Positions 1 to 9,385 of a stretch of 64,000 bases of DNA are shown piece after piece. Origin of the DNA: an uncultured Acidobacteriia bacterium (lineage in GTDB: Bacteria; Acidobacteriota; Terriglobia; Bryobacterales; Bryobacteraceae). The notes below the pieces were generated by a model. It worked only from the letters and a program-made list of their open reading frames with translations. It had not been told where the DNA came from and ran no database searches. The number at the start of each line of letters is the position of its first letter. The first letter of the stretch is position 1. A program made the position numbers and the translations under genes. The stretch lies in contig CAIQWJ010000018.1 of the NCBI GenBank assembly GCA_903875575.1, forward strand, positions 62,001 through 126,000, given 5' to 3'.

Positions 1-1039
1 GCTTGACCGTGTAGTTCGGCAGCGTCTCTGTGAAGGCGAAGGCTTCCTCGCGTGTCTGGTCAATGATGGGATCGTCCGTGGCGGGTGTTCCGGATGGCGA
101 GGGCAGGCGATCTTCCGCAACCTGTGGCGGTGCAGCAGGCAGGCGGGTGACGCCATTTACCTCTTCTGAGCGGACACTGGGGCGTTCCGGGACAGAGTCG
201 GATGCTGTCTGGTCCCGCGGTGTGGCACCGCGGCGCAGAACCGGCGGACCAGGGTCTCCCGGCATTGGGGTGCTGACGGAAGCGGAATTGGGTGCGCGGG
301 AAACTGGCGCTGCCGCAGAAGATGAATCATCCGTGCTGCCGGAATCGGCGCGGCGCATACGCGGGCGGCCATCATCGGCGGAAGTGCTGTCGTTCGAACT
401 GGCGGGTGAAGAGGCCGCCGATGACGCACTGCCGGACCCGCTATCCGCGCGCCGCATCTTCGGCCGGTCGTCTGTTGAAGTGTCGGACTTCGTATTTTGA
501 TCGTCCGCGTGCATCGAGGTATTGATTGGCTTATTGGCTGCGGAGCGTTCCTGTGGCGTGGCTTTGCGTGTTAACGTCACGGAGGTGACCAGGAAATTGG
601 AATTCATGTCCTGGGAGGCCTGGACTGTCACGTAGTCCCCGGGATCGAAATCGGTCTCGCGGGCGGTGCCGAAGGTGTCGTAATACCGGGTGTTTCGCTG
701 CGTCTGCATCGTGATGATGCGCGCGTCGTCGGTCTCAACGGTGAGGTTGTAAGGGGAAATCTGCCGCAGGTTACCGGTGATCATCTGGCCCATGCCTGGC
801 ATCTGGCGGCCGCCTGGCATTTGTACGCCGCCGGGATATTGCCCGCCCGGGCATTGGCCGTTCGTGGGGTACTGTCCTCCGGGGCATTGCTGGCCGTTTG
901 TCGGATACTGCCCGCCGGGATAAGTTGTGCCGCCAACGGGTATGCGGATACCGCCGGGCAAAGTGATCCCGCCCCCACCGTATTGCCCGAAGGCATTCAG
1001 CGACACCGTCAACAGCAGCGGGAACATCCAGCGTGGCAT
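1..1039 (-). CDS. Secreted low-complexity protein, C-terminus cut by window edge
   Basis: The frame is open from an ATG at 1039 to the window edge (346 codons, no stop), so the C-terminus is missing. A GGAGAG ribosome binding site sits just upstream. A short hydrophobic N-terminus (MPRWMFPLLLTVSLNAFGQ) looks like a signal peptide. Next come a Gly/Pro/Gln-rich stretch with repeated GGQYP units, a compact region (about residues 85-150) that may be a small beta domain, and a long Ser/Asp/Pro-rich linker. The linker holds two copies of an R-x-RMRRADSGS-like motif, with a related VLRRGA further on. The frame ends entering FTETLPNYTVK, which resembles the start of a C-terminal region I associate with secreted acidobacterial proteins. 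Function unknown. Confidence 0.7.
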   Translation of the reverse strand, partial: MPRWMFPLLLTVSLNAFGQYGGGGITLPGGIRIPVGGTTYPGGQYPTNGQQCPGGQYPTNGQCPGGQYPGGVQMPGGRQMPGMGQMITGNLRQISPYNLTVETDDARIITMQTQRNTRYYDTFGTARETDFDPGDYVTVQASQDMNSNFLVTSVTLTRKATPQERSAANKPINTSMHADDQNTKSDTSTDDRPKMRRADSGSGSASSAASSPASSNDSTSADDGRPRMRRADSGSTDDSSSAAAPVSRAPNSASVSTPMPGDPGPPVLRRGATPRDQTASDSVPERPSVRSEEVNGVTRLPAAPPQVAEDRLPSPSGTPATDDPIIDQTREEAFAFTETLPNYTVK

Positions 1040-1131
1040 AAGACTCTCCGGACGCGTCGGATGGAAATCGGGTTCCACACGTCCAAACCTATTATGGCCT
1101 AAATGAGCGGACTGGAATGTCGATAGTGAGT

Positions 1132-2856
1132 TTAAACAGGAGCGTGGCTCAAGTCGTCGGCGATTTCCCTGCCAACTCCACCGAAGTCCTCATAAACCTC
1201 TTTGGCTCTGGCCAGGGCGGCGTCTACGTGGGGGAGGATGTTCTCGCGGCCGATCTCATCCGCCAGAATCGATTCTGAGATCAACTGGTGAGGCTGGTCC
1301 CGCGCGCCACAGAGCAGCAGGGTACGTCCCGACTGGCGCAGTCTCTTTGCCAGTACCGCGATCGCATGAAGTCCGGTGGCATCGAGGGCCGTCATGTTTC
1401 TGAGCCGCAAAGCGAGTACTGGCGGAAACTTTGTGAGATCGCGGGTGGCCTCCGCCAGTTTCTCGGTGGTCCCGAACAGGAAAGGCCCGTGGATACGAAG
1501 AATCATCACATAAGGAGGCAGTTGCTTATCCTGCAAGACATGCGCATAGCCGGCGCGGAGATAGTCCTCGGTGACCGGTGTGACGCTGGTGGTTTCCGAA
1601 ATCCGATGGATGTACAGCAGCGCAGCCAGTGCCATGCCGACTTCCACGGCGACGGTCAGATCCGCGAGTACCGTCAGGGCGAAAGTAGCGGCCCAGACAG
1701 AAATGTCGGTCTTTGAAAGTCGCAGGATCACCGGGATCTCGCGCCACTCGCCCATGTTGTAAGCCACCACAAAGAGCACAGCGGCAAGTGTAGCCAGCGG
1801 GATGAATTTAGCCACCGGGGCGGCCACCAGCAGGATCAGCAGCAACGTCAGGGCGTGGACCATTCCAGCCACGGGGGTTTTGGCTCCGGAGCGCACATTG
1901 GTCGCTGTGCGCGCTATTGCGCCGGTGGCTGGAATGCCACCGAACATCGGCGAGCAGATATTCGCAATGCCCTGAGCGATCAGTTCTACGTTGGAATTAT
2001 GCCGGTCTCCCGACATGCTATCCGCGACCACAGCCGAGAGCAGACTTTCAATTGCCGCCAGCATTGCCACCGTGAACGCCGCTGGAATCAGGGGCGTTAT
2101 CTTCACATGAGTCAGGTCCGGCAAGGCGAAGTGCGGGAAGCCGCTCGGGAGGCCCCCGAATTTTGAGCCGATTGTTTCAATTTGAAGGTGGAAGAGTACC
2201 CCCGCAGCCGTGCAAATCACAAGCGCCACGATGGAACCAGGAACCTTCTTTGTCCAGCGTGGCAGAAAGATCACCACGGCGAGGGAGAATGCCCCAACTG
2301 CGATTGCCATACCGTTTGCAGACGCGAAGTTCTCGGCCAACACACCCAGGCGCGGCAGAAACTCACTTGGGACAGGAGGTGTCGTCAGGCCGAAAAAGTC
2401 TTTGATTTCGGTGGAAGCGATCAGCAACGCGATGCCGTTCGTGAATCCAATCGTGACCGGCCGGGGAATAAAACGAACGGCGGAACCCAGGCCTGTTGCT
2501 CCCATCACCACCAGCATGGCTCCGGCCATCATCGTCACCACGGCCAGCCCGGCAATTCCGGACTTCGCGACAATACCGGCAACTATCACCACGAAGGCGC
2601 CCGTGGGGCCGCCGATCTGCACGGTGGAGCCTCCGAGTGCCGAGATCAGGAATCCTGCGACCACCGCCGTGTAGATACCCGCCTGGGGTGCCACTCCGGA
2701 GGAGATACCGAACGCCATTGCGAGAGGCAAGGCAACCAGACCCACGGTAACGCCGGCGGCAAGGTCCTGGGTGAATTTTTGGGCGGAGTAGTCCCGAAGG
2801 CTCGAAACCAGCTTCGGGAGCCATTTGCTTTCGGACCTCGCGGACGCAGAACTCAA
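1132..2856 (-). CDS. SulP-family anion transporter with C-terminal STAS domain
   Basis: Inner-membrane permease of the SulP (SLC26) family, which moves sulfate, bicarbonate or other anions, often with H+ or Na+. The N-terminal core carries the family segments LAAGVTVGLVALPLAMAFGI and QIGGPTGAFVVIV, followed by about ten to twelve hydrophobic helices. A cytoplasmic STAS domain fills the last roughly 120 residues (ALRLRNMTALDATG). The frame extends to an ATG at 3003, but the extra N-terminus (Cys/Arg-rich) is not family-like. A TTG at 2856 preceded by GGGGA gives a normal length of 574 residues and is preferred here. The substrate cannot be read from sequence. No carbonic anhydrase or sulfur-assimilation gene is adjacent. 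Confidence 0.85.
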   Translation of the reverse strand: MSSASARSESKWLPKLVSSLRDYSAQKFTQDLAAGVTVGLVALPLAMAFGISSGVAPQAGIYTAVVAGFLISALGGSTVQIGGPTGAFVVIVAGIVAKSGIAGLAVVTMMAGAMLVVMGATGLGSAVRFIPRPVTIGFTNGIALLIASTEIKDFFGLTTPPVPSEFLPRLGVLAENFASANGMAIAVGAFSLAVVIFLPRWTKKVPGSIVALVICTAAGVLFHLQIETIGSKFGGLPSGFPHFALPDLTHVKITPLIPAAFTVAMLAAIESLLSAVVADSMSGDRHNSNVELIAQGIANICSPMFGGIPATGAIARTATNVRSGAKTPVAGMVHALTLLLILLVAAPVAKFIPLATLAAVLFVVAYNMGEWREIPVILRLSKTDISVWAATFALTVLADLTVAVEVGMALAALLYIHRISETTSVTPVTEDYLRAGYAHVLQDKQLPPYVMILRIHGPFLFGTTEKLAEATRDLTKFPPVLALRLRNMTALDATGLHAIAVLAKRLRQSGRTLLLCGARDQPHQLISESILADEIGRENILPHVDAALARAKEVYEDFGGVGREIADDLSHAPV

Positions 2857-3216
2857 TGTCGACGATCCCCGAAATTCCCAAGGGTAGTCATAACCGGCAT
2901 TTTCGCACGACAACACGTTTTCCGGCCTGGGAAGTCTATTGCAGCGCCAGATGAGCCTGAAGGAGCAAAAAAGATGTCGGGAATTGAGCATCAGTATGAA
3001 CAAGAACGAACACCAGAGCCTGGAGCCGCATCAGCCATTTGATGAAAGGCACTGAAGAGGTCGACTTCCAGGGCTGGTTCCGGCGGGACTGGCGTAACCG
3101 GAGCGGGGGAGCGCCAGACACCATCTCCAGCCGACCCACGTTCGATCGCTAATCCAGACGGGCAGGCCCGCGCGATTACGATAGTTGTAATCGTGCTGAT
3201 CACCAAGAAAGAAACC

Positions 3217-3753
3217 ATGCGGGTTGTCTCGGCGTTTGAGCCGGGTAATGACGGTCTCTCGCAGAAGAGCAAAGACCTGATTCAACTACTCATACGCCAT
3301 GGCCAGAAGCCGTTCTCCGCGCGTCAGTACTGGCCTGGGCACATCACCTGCACCGCGCTGATCTTCCATCCGCGGGAACAGCGTGTCCTTGTGATCCATC
3401 ACCACCGGCTGCAGCGCTGGCTGCTGCCCGGGGGCCATGTCGAGAAGCGCGATCCATCGCTCGATGCCGTCGCCGCACGTGAAGCTCTGGAAGAGACGCG
3501 CGTCCAGATCGACAAGCGCTTCACGCCTTTTCTTGTTGGCGTGGATGTTCACGGTATCCCGCCAAAGCTGCGCGAGCCGTATCATCTGCATCATGATCTG
3601 GTTTGGTGTTTCCGTGCCACGAGCGATCAGATCGAGGTGACAACAGAAGCCCTTGACGTCAGGTGGGCCGGAGAGCGCGACTGGGATGGTCTGGCACTAA
3701 CTGCCAGTATCCGGCGATCGATTGAGCGCGCGTTGCCGCGCGTTCCGCGATAA
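3217..3753 (+). CDS. Nudix hydrolase
   Basis: Small soluble pyrophosphohydrolase. The Nudix box is visible as LLPGGHVEKRDPSLDA followed by AAREALEET, which supplies the Mg2+-binding Glu cluster. The usual Gly after EEx is Arg (EETRVQ). A His-rich patch HHHRLQRWLLPGGH precedes the box. An in-frame GTG at 3193 would add eight residues. I chose the ATG at 3217 because the match to the family begins after it. The substrate cannot be predicted. The next gene starts 8 bp downstream, so the two are probably co-transcribed. The 190 bp between the SulP gene and this start show no obvious gene. Confidence 0.85.
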   Translation: MRVVSAFEPGNDGLSQKSKDLIQLLIRHGQKPFSARQYWPGHITCTALIFHPREQRVLVIHHHRLQRWLLPGGHVEKRDPSLDAVAAREALEETRVQIDKRFTPFLVGVDVHGIPPKLREPYHLHHDLVWCFRATSDQIEVTTEALDVRWAGERDWDGLALTASIRRSIERALPRVPR

Positions 3754-3761
3754 AATTCGGC

Positions 3762-5954
3762 GTGCGGCATTTTCTGTCCATCATTTTCGGAGCGGCGTTT
3801 ACGGTTGCCACAGCCTGGTCGCTTGGCTGCTTGCTGTTCGCCAGACTGAAGATTCGCCTGCACCGCGTGGAGCACGACCTTCTGGCCGGAATTACCGGGG
3901 CAGCGATGCTGAGTTTCGTGATGTTCGCGCTCTGCGTCGTGCATGCCGTTTGGATCCCGGCCATGTGGATGCTGGGATTCACATCTCTGGCACTCAACCG
4001 GAAGTTTGGTGTTCGTGCCTGCCCGGACTCGGTTAACCCGTTACCGCGTCGCTGGAAATGGTTATTCGGATTTCCATTTGTCTTTTATGCCGTCGTATAC
4101 CTCTCCAACAGTATTGCCCCGGAAACGAGTCCGGATGGGCAAGCTTACCATCTGGGGCTGGTGTACCGATTCTTTCGCCAGCATGGATTCGAGCGGCTCA
4201 CTACCAACATGTACGCGAACCTGTCGGAAGGCATGGAGATGCTCTTTCTGTTCGCGTTTTCCTTTGGCCGTCACGCTGCGGCCGCAACGGTCCACTGTTG
4301 TTTCCTCCTGGCGTTGCCGCTCCTGATCCTGTGCTACGGAAAACGGATCGGACGTCCTCTTACGGGTGCCTGTGCCGCGATGCTGGTGTACCTTTCGCCG
4401 CTCGCCGGCATCGATGGCGTGAGCGCTTATAACGATGTCGCGCTTGCTACCGCTGCCTTTGCCACGTTTTATCTGGTCGAGATCTGGCGGGAGGACAACC
4501 GGCCACCTGCACTGCTGGTACCTATCGGTCTGCTTGCAGGTTTCTGTTTCGCGATCAAGTACACGGGATTCGTAACGGCAGTCTACGTCTTCTGCGTGGT
4601 GGCATGGGACTACTCCACTCGATCGACGAAGTCGCGGCGTCAGTTGTTTGCCGCATTGGCCACTCTCTCCTGCATGGTGATTTTGATGGCCGCTCCCTGG
4701 ATGGTAAAAAACTGGCTGTGGCTGGGGAATCCACTTTCGCCCTTTTTCAATCGCGTATTTCCGAATCCTTTCACCCACATCACGTTTGAGGATGAATACC
4801 GCCGGTATTTTCGTACTTACGACCTTCCCAGCCTCAGACCGCTATTCTGGATGGTCACAGTCAAAGGCCAGTTGGGCGGTCAAATCGGGCCCACTTTCCT
4901 GCTGGCACCTCTGGCTCTGCTGTGTCTTCGCAAGCCGGAGGGTCGCAGGATTCTTCTCGCCGGTTTCTTTGTCCTGCTGCCCTATCCGCAGAACCTGGGT
5001 GCCCGCTTCCTGATTCCCGTACTGCCCTTCGCAGCGTTGGGTATCGCCCTTGCGTTGCAGGCCACGCGCGCTACCCAAGGTGCGCTGATCATGGCGGCTG
5101 CACTGCTGGCGTGGCCCAGAGTCATTCATCGATACAGCGCCCCTGCCGGCGGTTGGCAGATTTCGCACGTGCCGTGGAAGGCCGCGCTTGGCATCGTTCC
5201 TCAGGACCAGTATTTGCGGCAATACTCGGATGGCTGGATACCGGCCCGCATGCTGGACCAGTTCGTACCAGCAGGAAAACGCGTCTGGAGCACGACGCCG
5301 GTGGCGGAAGCGTATTCCACCACCGATGTCCTTGTGAACTACTACTCAGCCGAGGGCGAACTGATTCAGGATATTCTAACCACGGCTGTGAAGACTGACT
5401 TTCAGCCCTTATGGAATCTTCGTTATACCTTTCGCCCCAGAGAACTAACCGCTGTCCGGTTGGTACAGCATGCGAAGGCACAGGACGTCTGGAGCATCGG
5501 GGAGATGAGGTTTTTCCTGGGCGACCGTGAGCTTCATCCCACGCGGCGATGGAAGTTTGATGCTTCGCCTTTTCCCTGGGATATTGGACTGGCGTTCGAT
5601 CAAAACCCCGTGACGCGATGGCGGGCATGGGCACCTTCGCTTCAAGGGATGCATGTGGACGTCGATTTCGGTGAGCCCGTAGACATGGACCGGATTGAGA
5701 TGCATTCGTCGCATGACCAGTGGCAAGCCGATGTCACACTGGAAGGGATCAGCGCGCATCTGGACAAACTGGAGGATCCGCCCTACGGGGATCTGCGGCG
5801 GTTGGCCACTGCCACCGTGAAGCAGAGAGGCATTGACTACCTGCTGATCGGCGGCGACCATTGGCTTACTGCCGACATCAACGCAGATCCGGCCCGATGG
5901 GGTCTGAAAAAACTCGCGGACCGCGGCGCAACCTGGTTACTGGAGATTAAATGA
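3762..5954 (+). CDS. Polytopic membrane protein, glycosyltransferase-C-like, with C-terminal discoidin-like region
   Basis: 730-residue protein with a GTG start. The first ~430 residues form about ten to twelve hydrophobic helices. An early loop carries acidic and polar residues (APETSPDGQAYHLGLVYRFF), as expected for lipid-linked-sugar glycosyltransferases of the GT-C fold. The soluble C-terminus includes a stretch near residues 610-660 (DIGLAFDQNPVTRWRAW, then VDVDFGEPVDMDRIEMH) that looks like an F5/8 type C (discoidin) carbohydrate-binding fold. Known for the fold: GT-C enzymes transfer sugars from polyprenyl carriers on the periplasmic side. Inference: an envelope or secreted glycan transferase. 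Its stop overlaps the next gene's ATG, which points to translational coupling. Confidence 0.7.
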   Translation: MRHFLSIIFGAAFTVATAWSLGCLLFARLKIRLHRVEHDLLAGITGAAMLSFVMFALCVVHAVWIPAMWMLGFTSLALNRKFGVRACPDSVNPLPRRWKWLFGFPFVFYAVVYLSNSIAPETSPDGQAYHLGLVYRFFRQHGFERLTTNMYANLSEGMEMLFLFAFSFGRHAAAATVHCCFLLALPLLILCYGKRIGRPLTGACAAMLVYLSPLAGIDGVSAYNDVALATAAFATFYLVEIWREDNRPPALLVPIGLLAGFCFAIKYTGFVTAVYVFCVVAWDYSTRSTKSRRQLFAALATLSCMVILMAAPWMVKNWLWLGNPLSPFFNRVFPNPFTHITFEDEYRRYFRTYDLPSLRPLFWMVTVKGQLGGQIGPTFLLAPLALLCLRKPEGRRILLAGFFVLLPYPQNLGARFLIPVLPFAALGIALALQATRATQGALIMAAALLAWPRVIHRYSAPAGGWQISHVPWKAALGIVPQDQYLRQYSDGWIPARMLDQFVPAGKRVWSTTPVAEAYSTTDVLVNYYSAEGELIQDILTTAVKTDFQPLWNLRYTFRPRELTAVRLVQHAKAQDVWSIGEMRFFLGDRELHPTRRWKFDASPFPWDIGLAFDQNPVTRWRAWAPSLQGMHVDVDFGEPVDMDRIEMHSSHDQWQADVTLEGISAHLDKLEDPPYGDLRRLATATVKQRGIDYLLIGGDHWLTADINADPARWGLKKLADRGATWLLEIK

Positions 5955-6919
5955 GCGACTTGTTTCTGGGCGTTGACGGCGGACAATCGAGCACTACGGC
6001 GGTAATTGGCGACGCTGACGGTCACATCGTGGGCTGGGCCACTGCCGGACCCTGCAACCATGTTGGGGCTTCAGAAGGTCGCGCAAAGTTCCTCCGTGTC
6101 ATGGGTGAATGCCTTTCACAGGCATTCGCGCGCGCCGGGTTGGTCACCAGGGAGTCTCGCCACTTCAAAGCCGCCTGTCTCGGCATGAGCGGCGGCCCGG
6201 ATGACAAGGCCGCGTTGCTCGCAGATTTGGTCGAAACGGATCGCATGACTGTCACCCACGATGCCAAAATTGCCTGGGCGGGAGCCACCGAAGCCAGGCC
6301 CGGTCTGATCGTGGTCGCCGGTACGGGTTCGATTGCGTATGGCGAGAATTCTCACGGCGAGACGGCCCGCGCCGGCGGCTGGGGATATATTTATGGCGAC
6401 GAGGGCGGCGGTTTCGATATCGCACGCCAGGCGCTTCGTGCTGCGCTGCGTGAGTTTGAAGGCTGGGGTCCCCGGACGGCACTGGCACCCGCATTGGCCG
6501 AACTGACGGGCACCAGCAATGCAAACGAAGCGCTGCATCGGCTGTACACCGCCGAATGGCCCCGTGCGCGCGTCGCAGAATTCGCCATGGCCGTCGATCG
6601 TCTGGCCGAAGAAGGAGACCCCGTGGCCGCTGACATTCTCCGTCAGGCCGCTCAGCAATTAGCGCTGCTGGCGGCGGCCGTGCGTCGCCAACTCTGGGGT
6701 GAGAGCGTGCCGGCAGCCGTCCCGGTGCGCGTCTCGTGGATCGGCGGTGTCTTTCAGAGCCAAATTCTTCTGGATCGTTTTCGTACCCTTGTCTCGCTCG
6801 ATGGCAACGCGGAAGCGTTGGTGCCGCGAAGAGGTCCGGCTGCCGGAGCGTTGATTCTCGCGTATCGTGCGGCGGGGCTGCCTGTGCTGCCGGAGTCGTT
6901 TACAACAGGCAAAGCGTGA
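5951..6919 (+). CDS. BadF/BadG/BcrA/BcrD-type ATPase, probable N-acetylglucosamine kinase
   Basis: ASKHA-fold sugar kinase of about 320 residues. The phosphate-1 loop is GVDGGQSSTTAVI at the N-terminus, the phosphate-2 and adenosine motifs are VAGTGSIAYG and GGWGYIYGDEGGG, and a C-terminal Gly-rich RRGPAAGALILA closes the nucleotide site. These match GlcNAc kinase-like members rather than the oxygen-sensitive benzoyl-CoA reductase subunits. The ATG overlaps the stop of the upstream membrane protein by 4 bp (ATGA). With a glycosyltransferase-like neighbour, recycling of an amino sugar is plausible, but the substrate is inferred from family only. Confidence 0.85.
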   Translation: MSDLFLGVDGGQSSTTAVIGDADGHIVGWATAGPCNHVGASEGRAKFLRVMGECLSQAFARAGLVTRESRHFKAACLGMSGGPDDKAALLADLVETDRMTVTHDAKIAWAGATEARPGLIVVAGTGSIAYGENSHGETARAGGWGYIYGDEGGGFDIARQALRAALREFEGWGPRTALAPALAELTGTSNANEALHRLYTAEWPRARVAEFAMAVDRLAEEGDPVAADILRQAAQQLALLAAAVRRQLWGESVPAAVPVRVSWIGGVFQSQILLDRFRTLVSLDGNAEALVPRRGPAAGALILAYRAAGLPVLPESFTTGKA

Positions 6920-6938
6920 AGCGTTACAATCTTTGGAA

Positions 6939-7310
6939 ATGACTCCCGGAATTTCTTCTATCGGACAAATTGGCCTGCCAGTACTTGACCTGCCGCGTGC
7001 CATCGCGTTCTATCGTGACGTACTGGGGCTGCGGTTTCTGTTTGAAGCCAATAAAATGGCTTTCTTCGACTGTGGTGGTCTGCGGCTCATGCTGAATGGT
7101 TTTGAAACCTCCACCCCGACGCATGGTTCCATCGTCTATTACAAGACCGCCGACATTCAGGCTGCTGCGGCTTCCATCACCGAACACGGCATTGCGCTGG
7201 AGGCTGCCCCGCATTTTGTGGCGAAGATGCCGGACCACGATTTGTGGATGGCTTTCCTGCGGGATTCAGAAGGCAACCTGGTCGGACTGATGAGCGAAGT
7301 TCGCCACTAA
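6939..7310 (+). CDS. VOC (glyoxalase/bleomycin-resistance) family protein
   Basis: 123-residue single-domain protein with the beta-alpha-beta-beta-beta repeat typical of vicinal-oxygen-chelate enzymes. Features include IGQIGLPVLDLPRAIAFYRD at the N-terminus, the FFDCGGLRLML strand, DIQAAAASITEHGI, and the C-terminal FLRDSEGNLVGLMSEV with the conserved metal-site Glu in the family position. The reading frame opens earlier (6867), inside the kinase gene, but the ATG at 6939 gives the standard domain start and lies 19 bp after the kinase stop. The substrate is unknown. It probably ends the plus-strand operon that begins with the Nudix gene. Confidence 0.85.
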   Translation: MTPGISSIGQIGLPVLDLPRAIAFYRDVLGLRFLFEANKMAFFDCGGLRLMLNGFETSTPTHGSIVYYKTADIQAAAASITEHGIALEAAPHFVAKMPDHDLWMAFLRDSEGNLVGLMSEVRH

Positions 7311-7322
7311 AGGCTGCTACCC

Positions 7323-8405
7323 TCAGATTTCCAGCAGATCCTTTGGCGTCGGCGTCAGCACCTCGCAGCCGGTCTGCGTGACCAGCACTGTATCTTCAAT
7401 CCGGATACCGCCCCAGCCCTCAATGTACACGCCGGGCTCGATGGTAATCGCCATTCCTGCTTCCAGTTTTGTCTTGTCGCTCTTGCCAAGGCGCGGACCT
7501 TCGTGAATCTCCAGACCCAGACCGTGCCCGGTGGAATGCACAAATTCGCGCTCGAGACTGTGCAGTTTCAGCGTCCGGCGCGTCGCACGATCCACGGCTG
7601 CTGCTGAGGCCCCGGCCCGCACCGCCGCAATCCCGGCGAGTTGCGCTTCCAATACAGCCCGGTACACTCGCTTGTACTTCGCGTCAGCCTTTCCAACGTA
7701 AGCCATGCGCGTCATGTCGCTCGCGTAACCGTTCTTGAACGCGCCCATGTCAATCAGCAGCATCCCAATCCCGATCCTGGCCGCTCCAGGCCGCGCATGC
7801 GGCAGCGCAGCACGCGCACCCGACGCCACGATCGTGTCGAACGCGGGCCCATCAGCCCCCAGTTTCCGGCTCTGATAGTCGATCTCAGCGGCGAGCGCGG
7901 TCTCCGTCATGCCGACTTTAAAGCGTTTCAACGCCGCAGCCAGCGCGCTCGAATTGATATCCACCGCTGCCCGAATCAGCTTGACTTCGCCTTCATCTTT
8001 GACCATGCGAAGTTTGGCGATCAGGCCCTCTGGCGCAGGCACCAATTTCGCCTTCGCGGGAAACGCCTTCGTCAACCCTTCGAGACGTGCCACGTTGATG
8101 TGTTCCGGCTCGAAGCCAACCTTTATGAGCCGTTTGCGCTTGACTTCGGCCGCCACAGCCCCGGTCAGCGGGCCTCTGGCGATCGTCACCTCGCAATTAA
8201 CCTGCTGTTTTGACTGCACTGTGTATCGCGGATCCGTAAACAGGACGGCCCGAGCGTCCGAATAGATCAGCAGGTTAGCGCTGCTTCCGGTGAACCCCGT
8301 CAGATAGCGCACGTTTTGCAGGCTCGTGATCAGCAGAGCGTCAAGATCCAGATCGGCGGCCCATGCGGCGGCGCGTATGCGGCGTGTTTCTTCAATGGTG
8401 GTCAT
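7323..8405 (-). CDS. M24 family aminopeptidase P-like peptidase (Xaa-Pro type)
   Basis: 360-residue two-domain metallopeptidase. An N-terminal creatinase-like domain (NVRYLTGFTGSSANLL, FTDPRYTVQ) precedes the pita-bread catalytic domain. The dinuclear metal ligands are visible: Asp in LLIDMGAF, Asp in GYASDMTR, His in HSTGHGLGLEIHE, Glu in ITIEPGVY and Glu in IRIEDTVL. It hydrolyses X-Pro dipeptides or peptides in the cytoplasm. The frame runs further upstream into the quinone oxidoreductase gene, but the ATG at 8405 lies 11 bp after that gene's stop and has AAAGA upstream. It is the last gene of the minus-strand unit and converges with the VOC gene. Confidence 0.9.
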   Translation of the reverse strand: MTTIEETRRIRAAAWAADLDLDALLITSLQNVRYLTGFTGSSANLLIYSDARAVLFTDPRYTVQSKQQVNCEVTIARGPLTGAVAAEVKRKRLIKVGFEPEHINVARLEGLTKAFPAKAKLVPAPEGLIAKLRMVKDEGEVKLIRAAVDINSSALAAALKRFKVGMTETALAAEIDYQSRKLGADGPAFDTIVASGARAALPHARPGAARIGIGMLLIDMGAFKNGYASDMTRMAYVGKADAKYKRVYRAVLEAQLAGIAAVRAGASAAAVDRATRRTLKLHSLEREFVHSTGHGLGLEIHEGPRLGKSDKTKLEAGMAITIEPGVYIEGWGGIRIEDTVLVTQTGCEVLTPTPKDLLEI

Positions 8406-8416
8406 GATGGTCTTTC

Positions 8417-9385
8417 TTATGGCAACAGAATGAGTTTGCCAGCTGTCTTTCGGCCTTCCAGATCGCGATGTGCGTCCGCGGCGTTCGCCAGCGGATAAGT
8501 GCGATCCACCCGAAGCTTCAATTGACCGGCGGCGATCCATCCGAGTACGTCACCCGCTCGCCACAAAAGTTCTTCGCGCGTCGCGGCATAGTGCGCCAGA
8601 CCCGGGCGGGTGAGGAACAACGATCCCTTCGGATTCAGGATACCCGGATCGAAAGGAGAAACCGCTCCGCTCGATTGTCCGAACAGCACCATCATGCCGC
8701 GTGGCCGGAGCGCATCGAGTCCTTTGAGAAAAGTATTCGCACCCACGGAATCGTAAACTACGTCCACACCGCGCCCATTGGTAATGCGTTTGACTTCGGC
8801 TACAAAATCCTGCCGCGTGTAAACGATCACTTCGTCGGCGCCGGCCTCTTTTGCAATCGCGGCTTTTTCGTCGGAACCAGCCGTGCCGATCACCGTTGCT
8901 CCCAGCATTTTCGCCATCTGAACGGTCAGGCCGCCTGCGCCACCAGCCGCCGCATGCACCAAAGCGACATCGCCGGGTTTCAGTGCGAACGTCGAATGCG
9001 TCAGGTAGTGTGCGGTCATACCTTGCAGCATCGCCGCGGCCGCGGTCGTGAAATCCAGACTATCCGGCAGCTTCACCAGCTGCACCGCCGGCACCAGTGC
9101 GTACTCCGCATAAGAACCCCGAACCATCGCGTAAGCAACGCGATCCCCCACCTGGACCGTGTCAACGCCGTCGCCTATGGCCTCCACCACCCCAGCCCCT
9201 TCACTGCCGGGCGTAAATGGCAGATCCGCCTTGTACAAACCAATGCGGAAATAGACGTCAATGAAATTGACGCCGGCGGCAGATATGCGCACCAGCGCCT
9301 GTCCAGGACCAGGTGAGGGAACTGCGGTCTCCGCTATGACGAGTTGTTCCGGGCCGCCGGTTTGTGTTACCTGAATGTTTTTCAT
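8417..9385 (-). CDS. Quinone oxidoreductase, zeta-crystallin (QOR) family
   Basis: 322-residue NADPH-dependent medium-chain reductase lacking the catalytic-zinc cysteines. The GroES-like half has [14 protein letters not shown] and [19 protein letters not shown]. The Rossmann half has [18 protein letters not shown], and the quinone/NADPH motif [16 protein letters not shown] follows. Members reduce quinones or enals. The ATG overlaps the preceding gene's stop (ATGA) and the gene is followed after 11 bp by the M24 peptidase, so the three genes look co-translated. Confidence 0.92.
   Translation of the reverse strand: MKNIQVTQTGGPEQLVIAETAVPSPGPGQALVRISAAGVNFIDVYFRIGLYKADLPFTPGSEGAGVVEAIGDGVDTVQVGDRVAYAMVRGSYAEYALVPAVQLVKLPDSLDFTTAAAAMLQGMTAHYLTHSTFALKPGDVALVHAAAGGAGGLTVQMAKMLGATVIGTAGSDEKAAIAKEAGADEVIVYTRQDFVAEVKRITNGRGVDVVYDSVGANTFLKGLDALRPRGMMVLFGQSSGAVSPFDPGILNPKGSLFLTRPGLAHYAATREELLWRAGDVLGWIAAGQLKLRVDRTYPLANAADAHRDLEGRKTAGKLILLP

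Noticed and set aside
2182-3042. 286-residue plus-strand open frame over the SulP gene
   Set aside because: Antisense to conserved SulP transmembrane motifs; Arg/His/Gln-rich with no recognisable fold.
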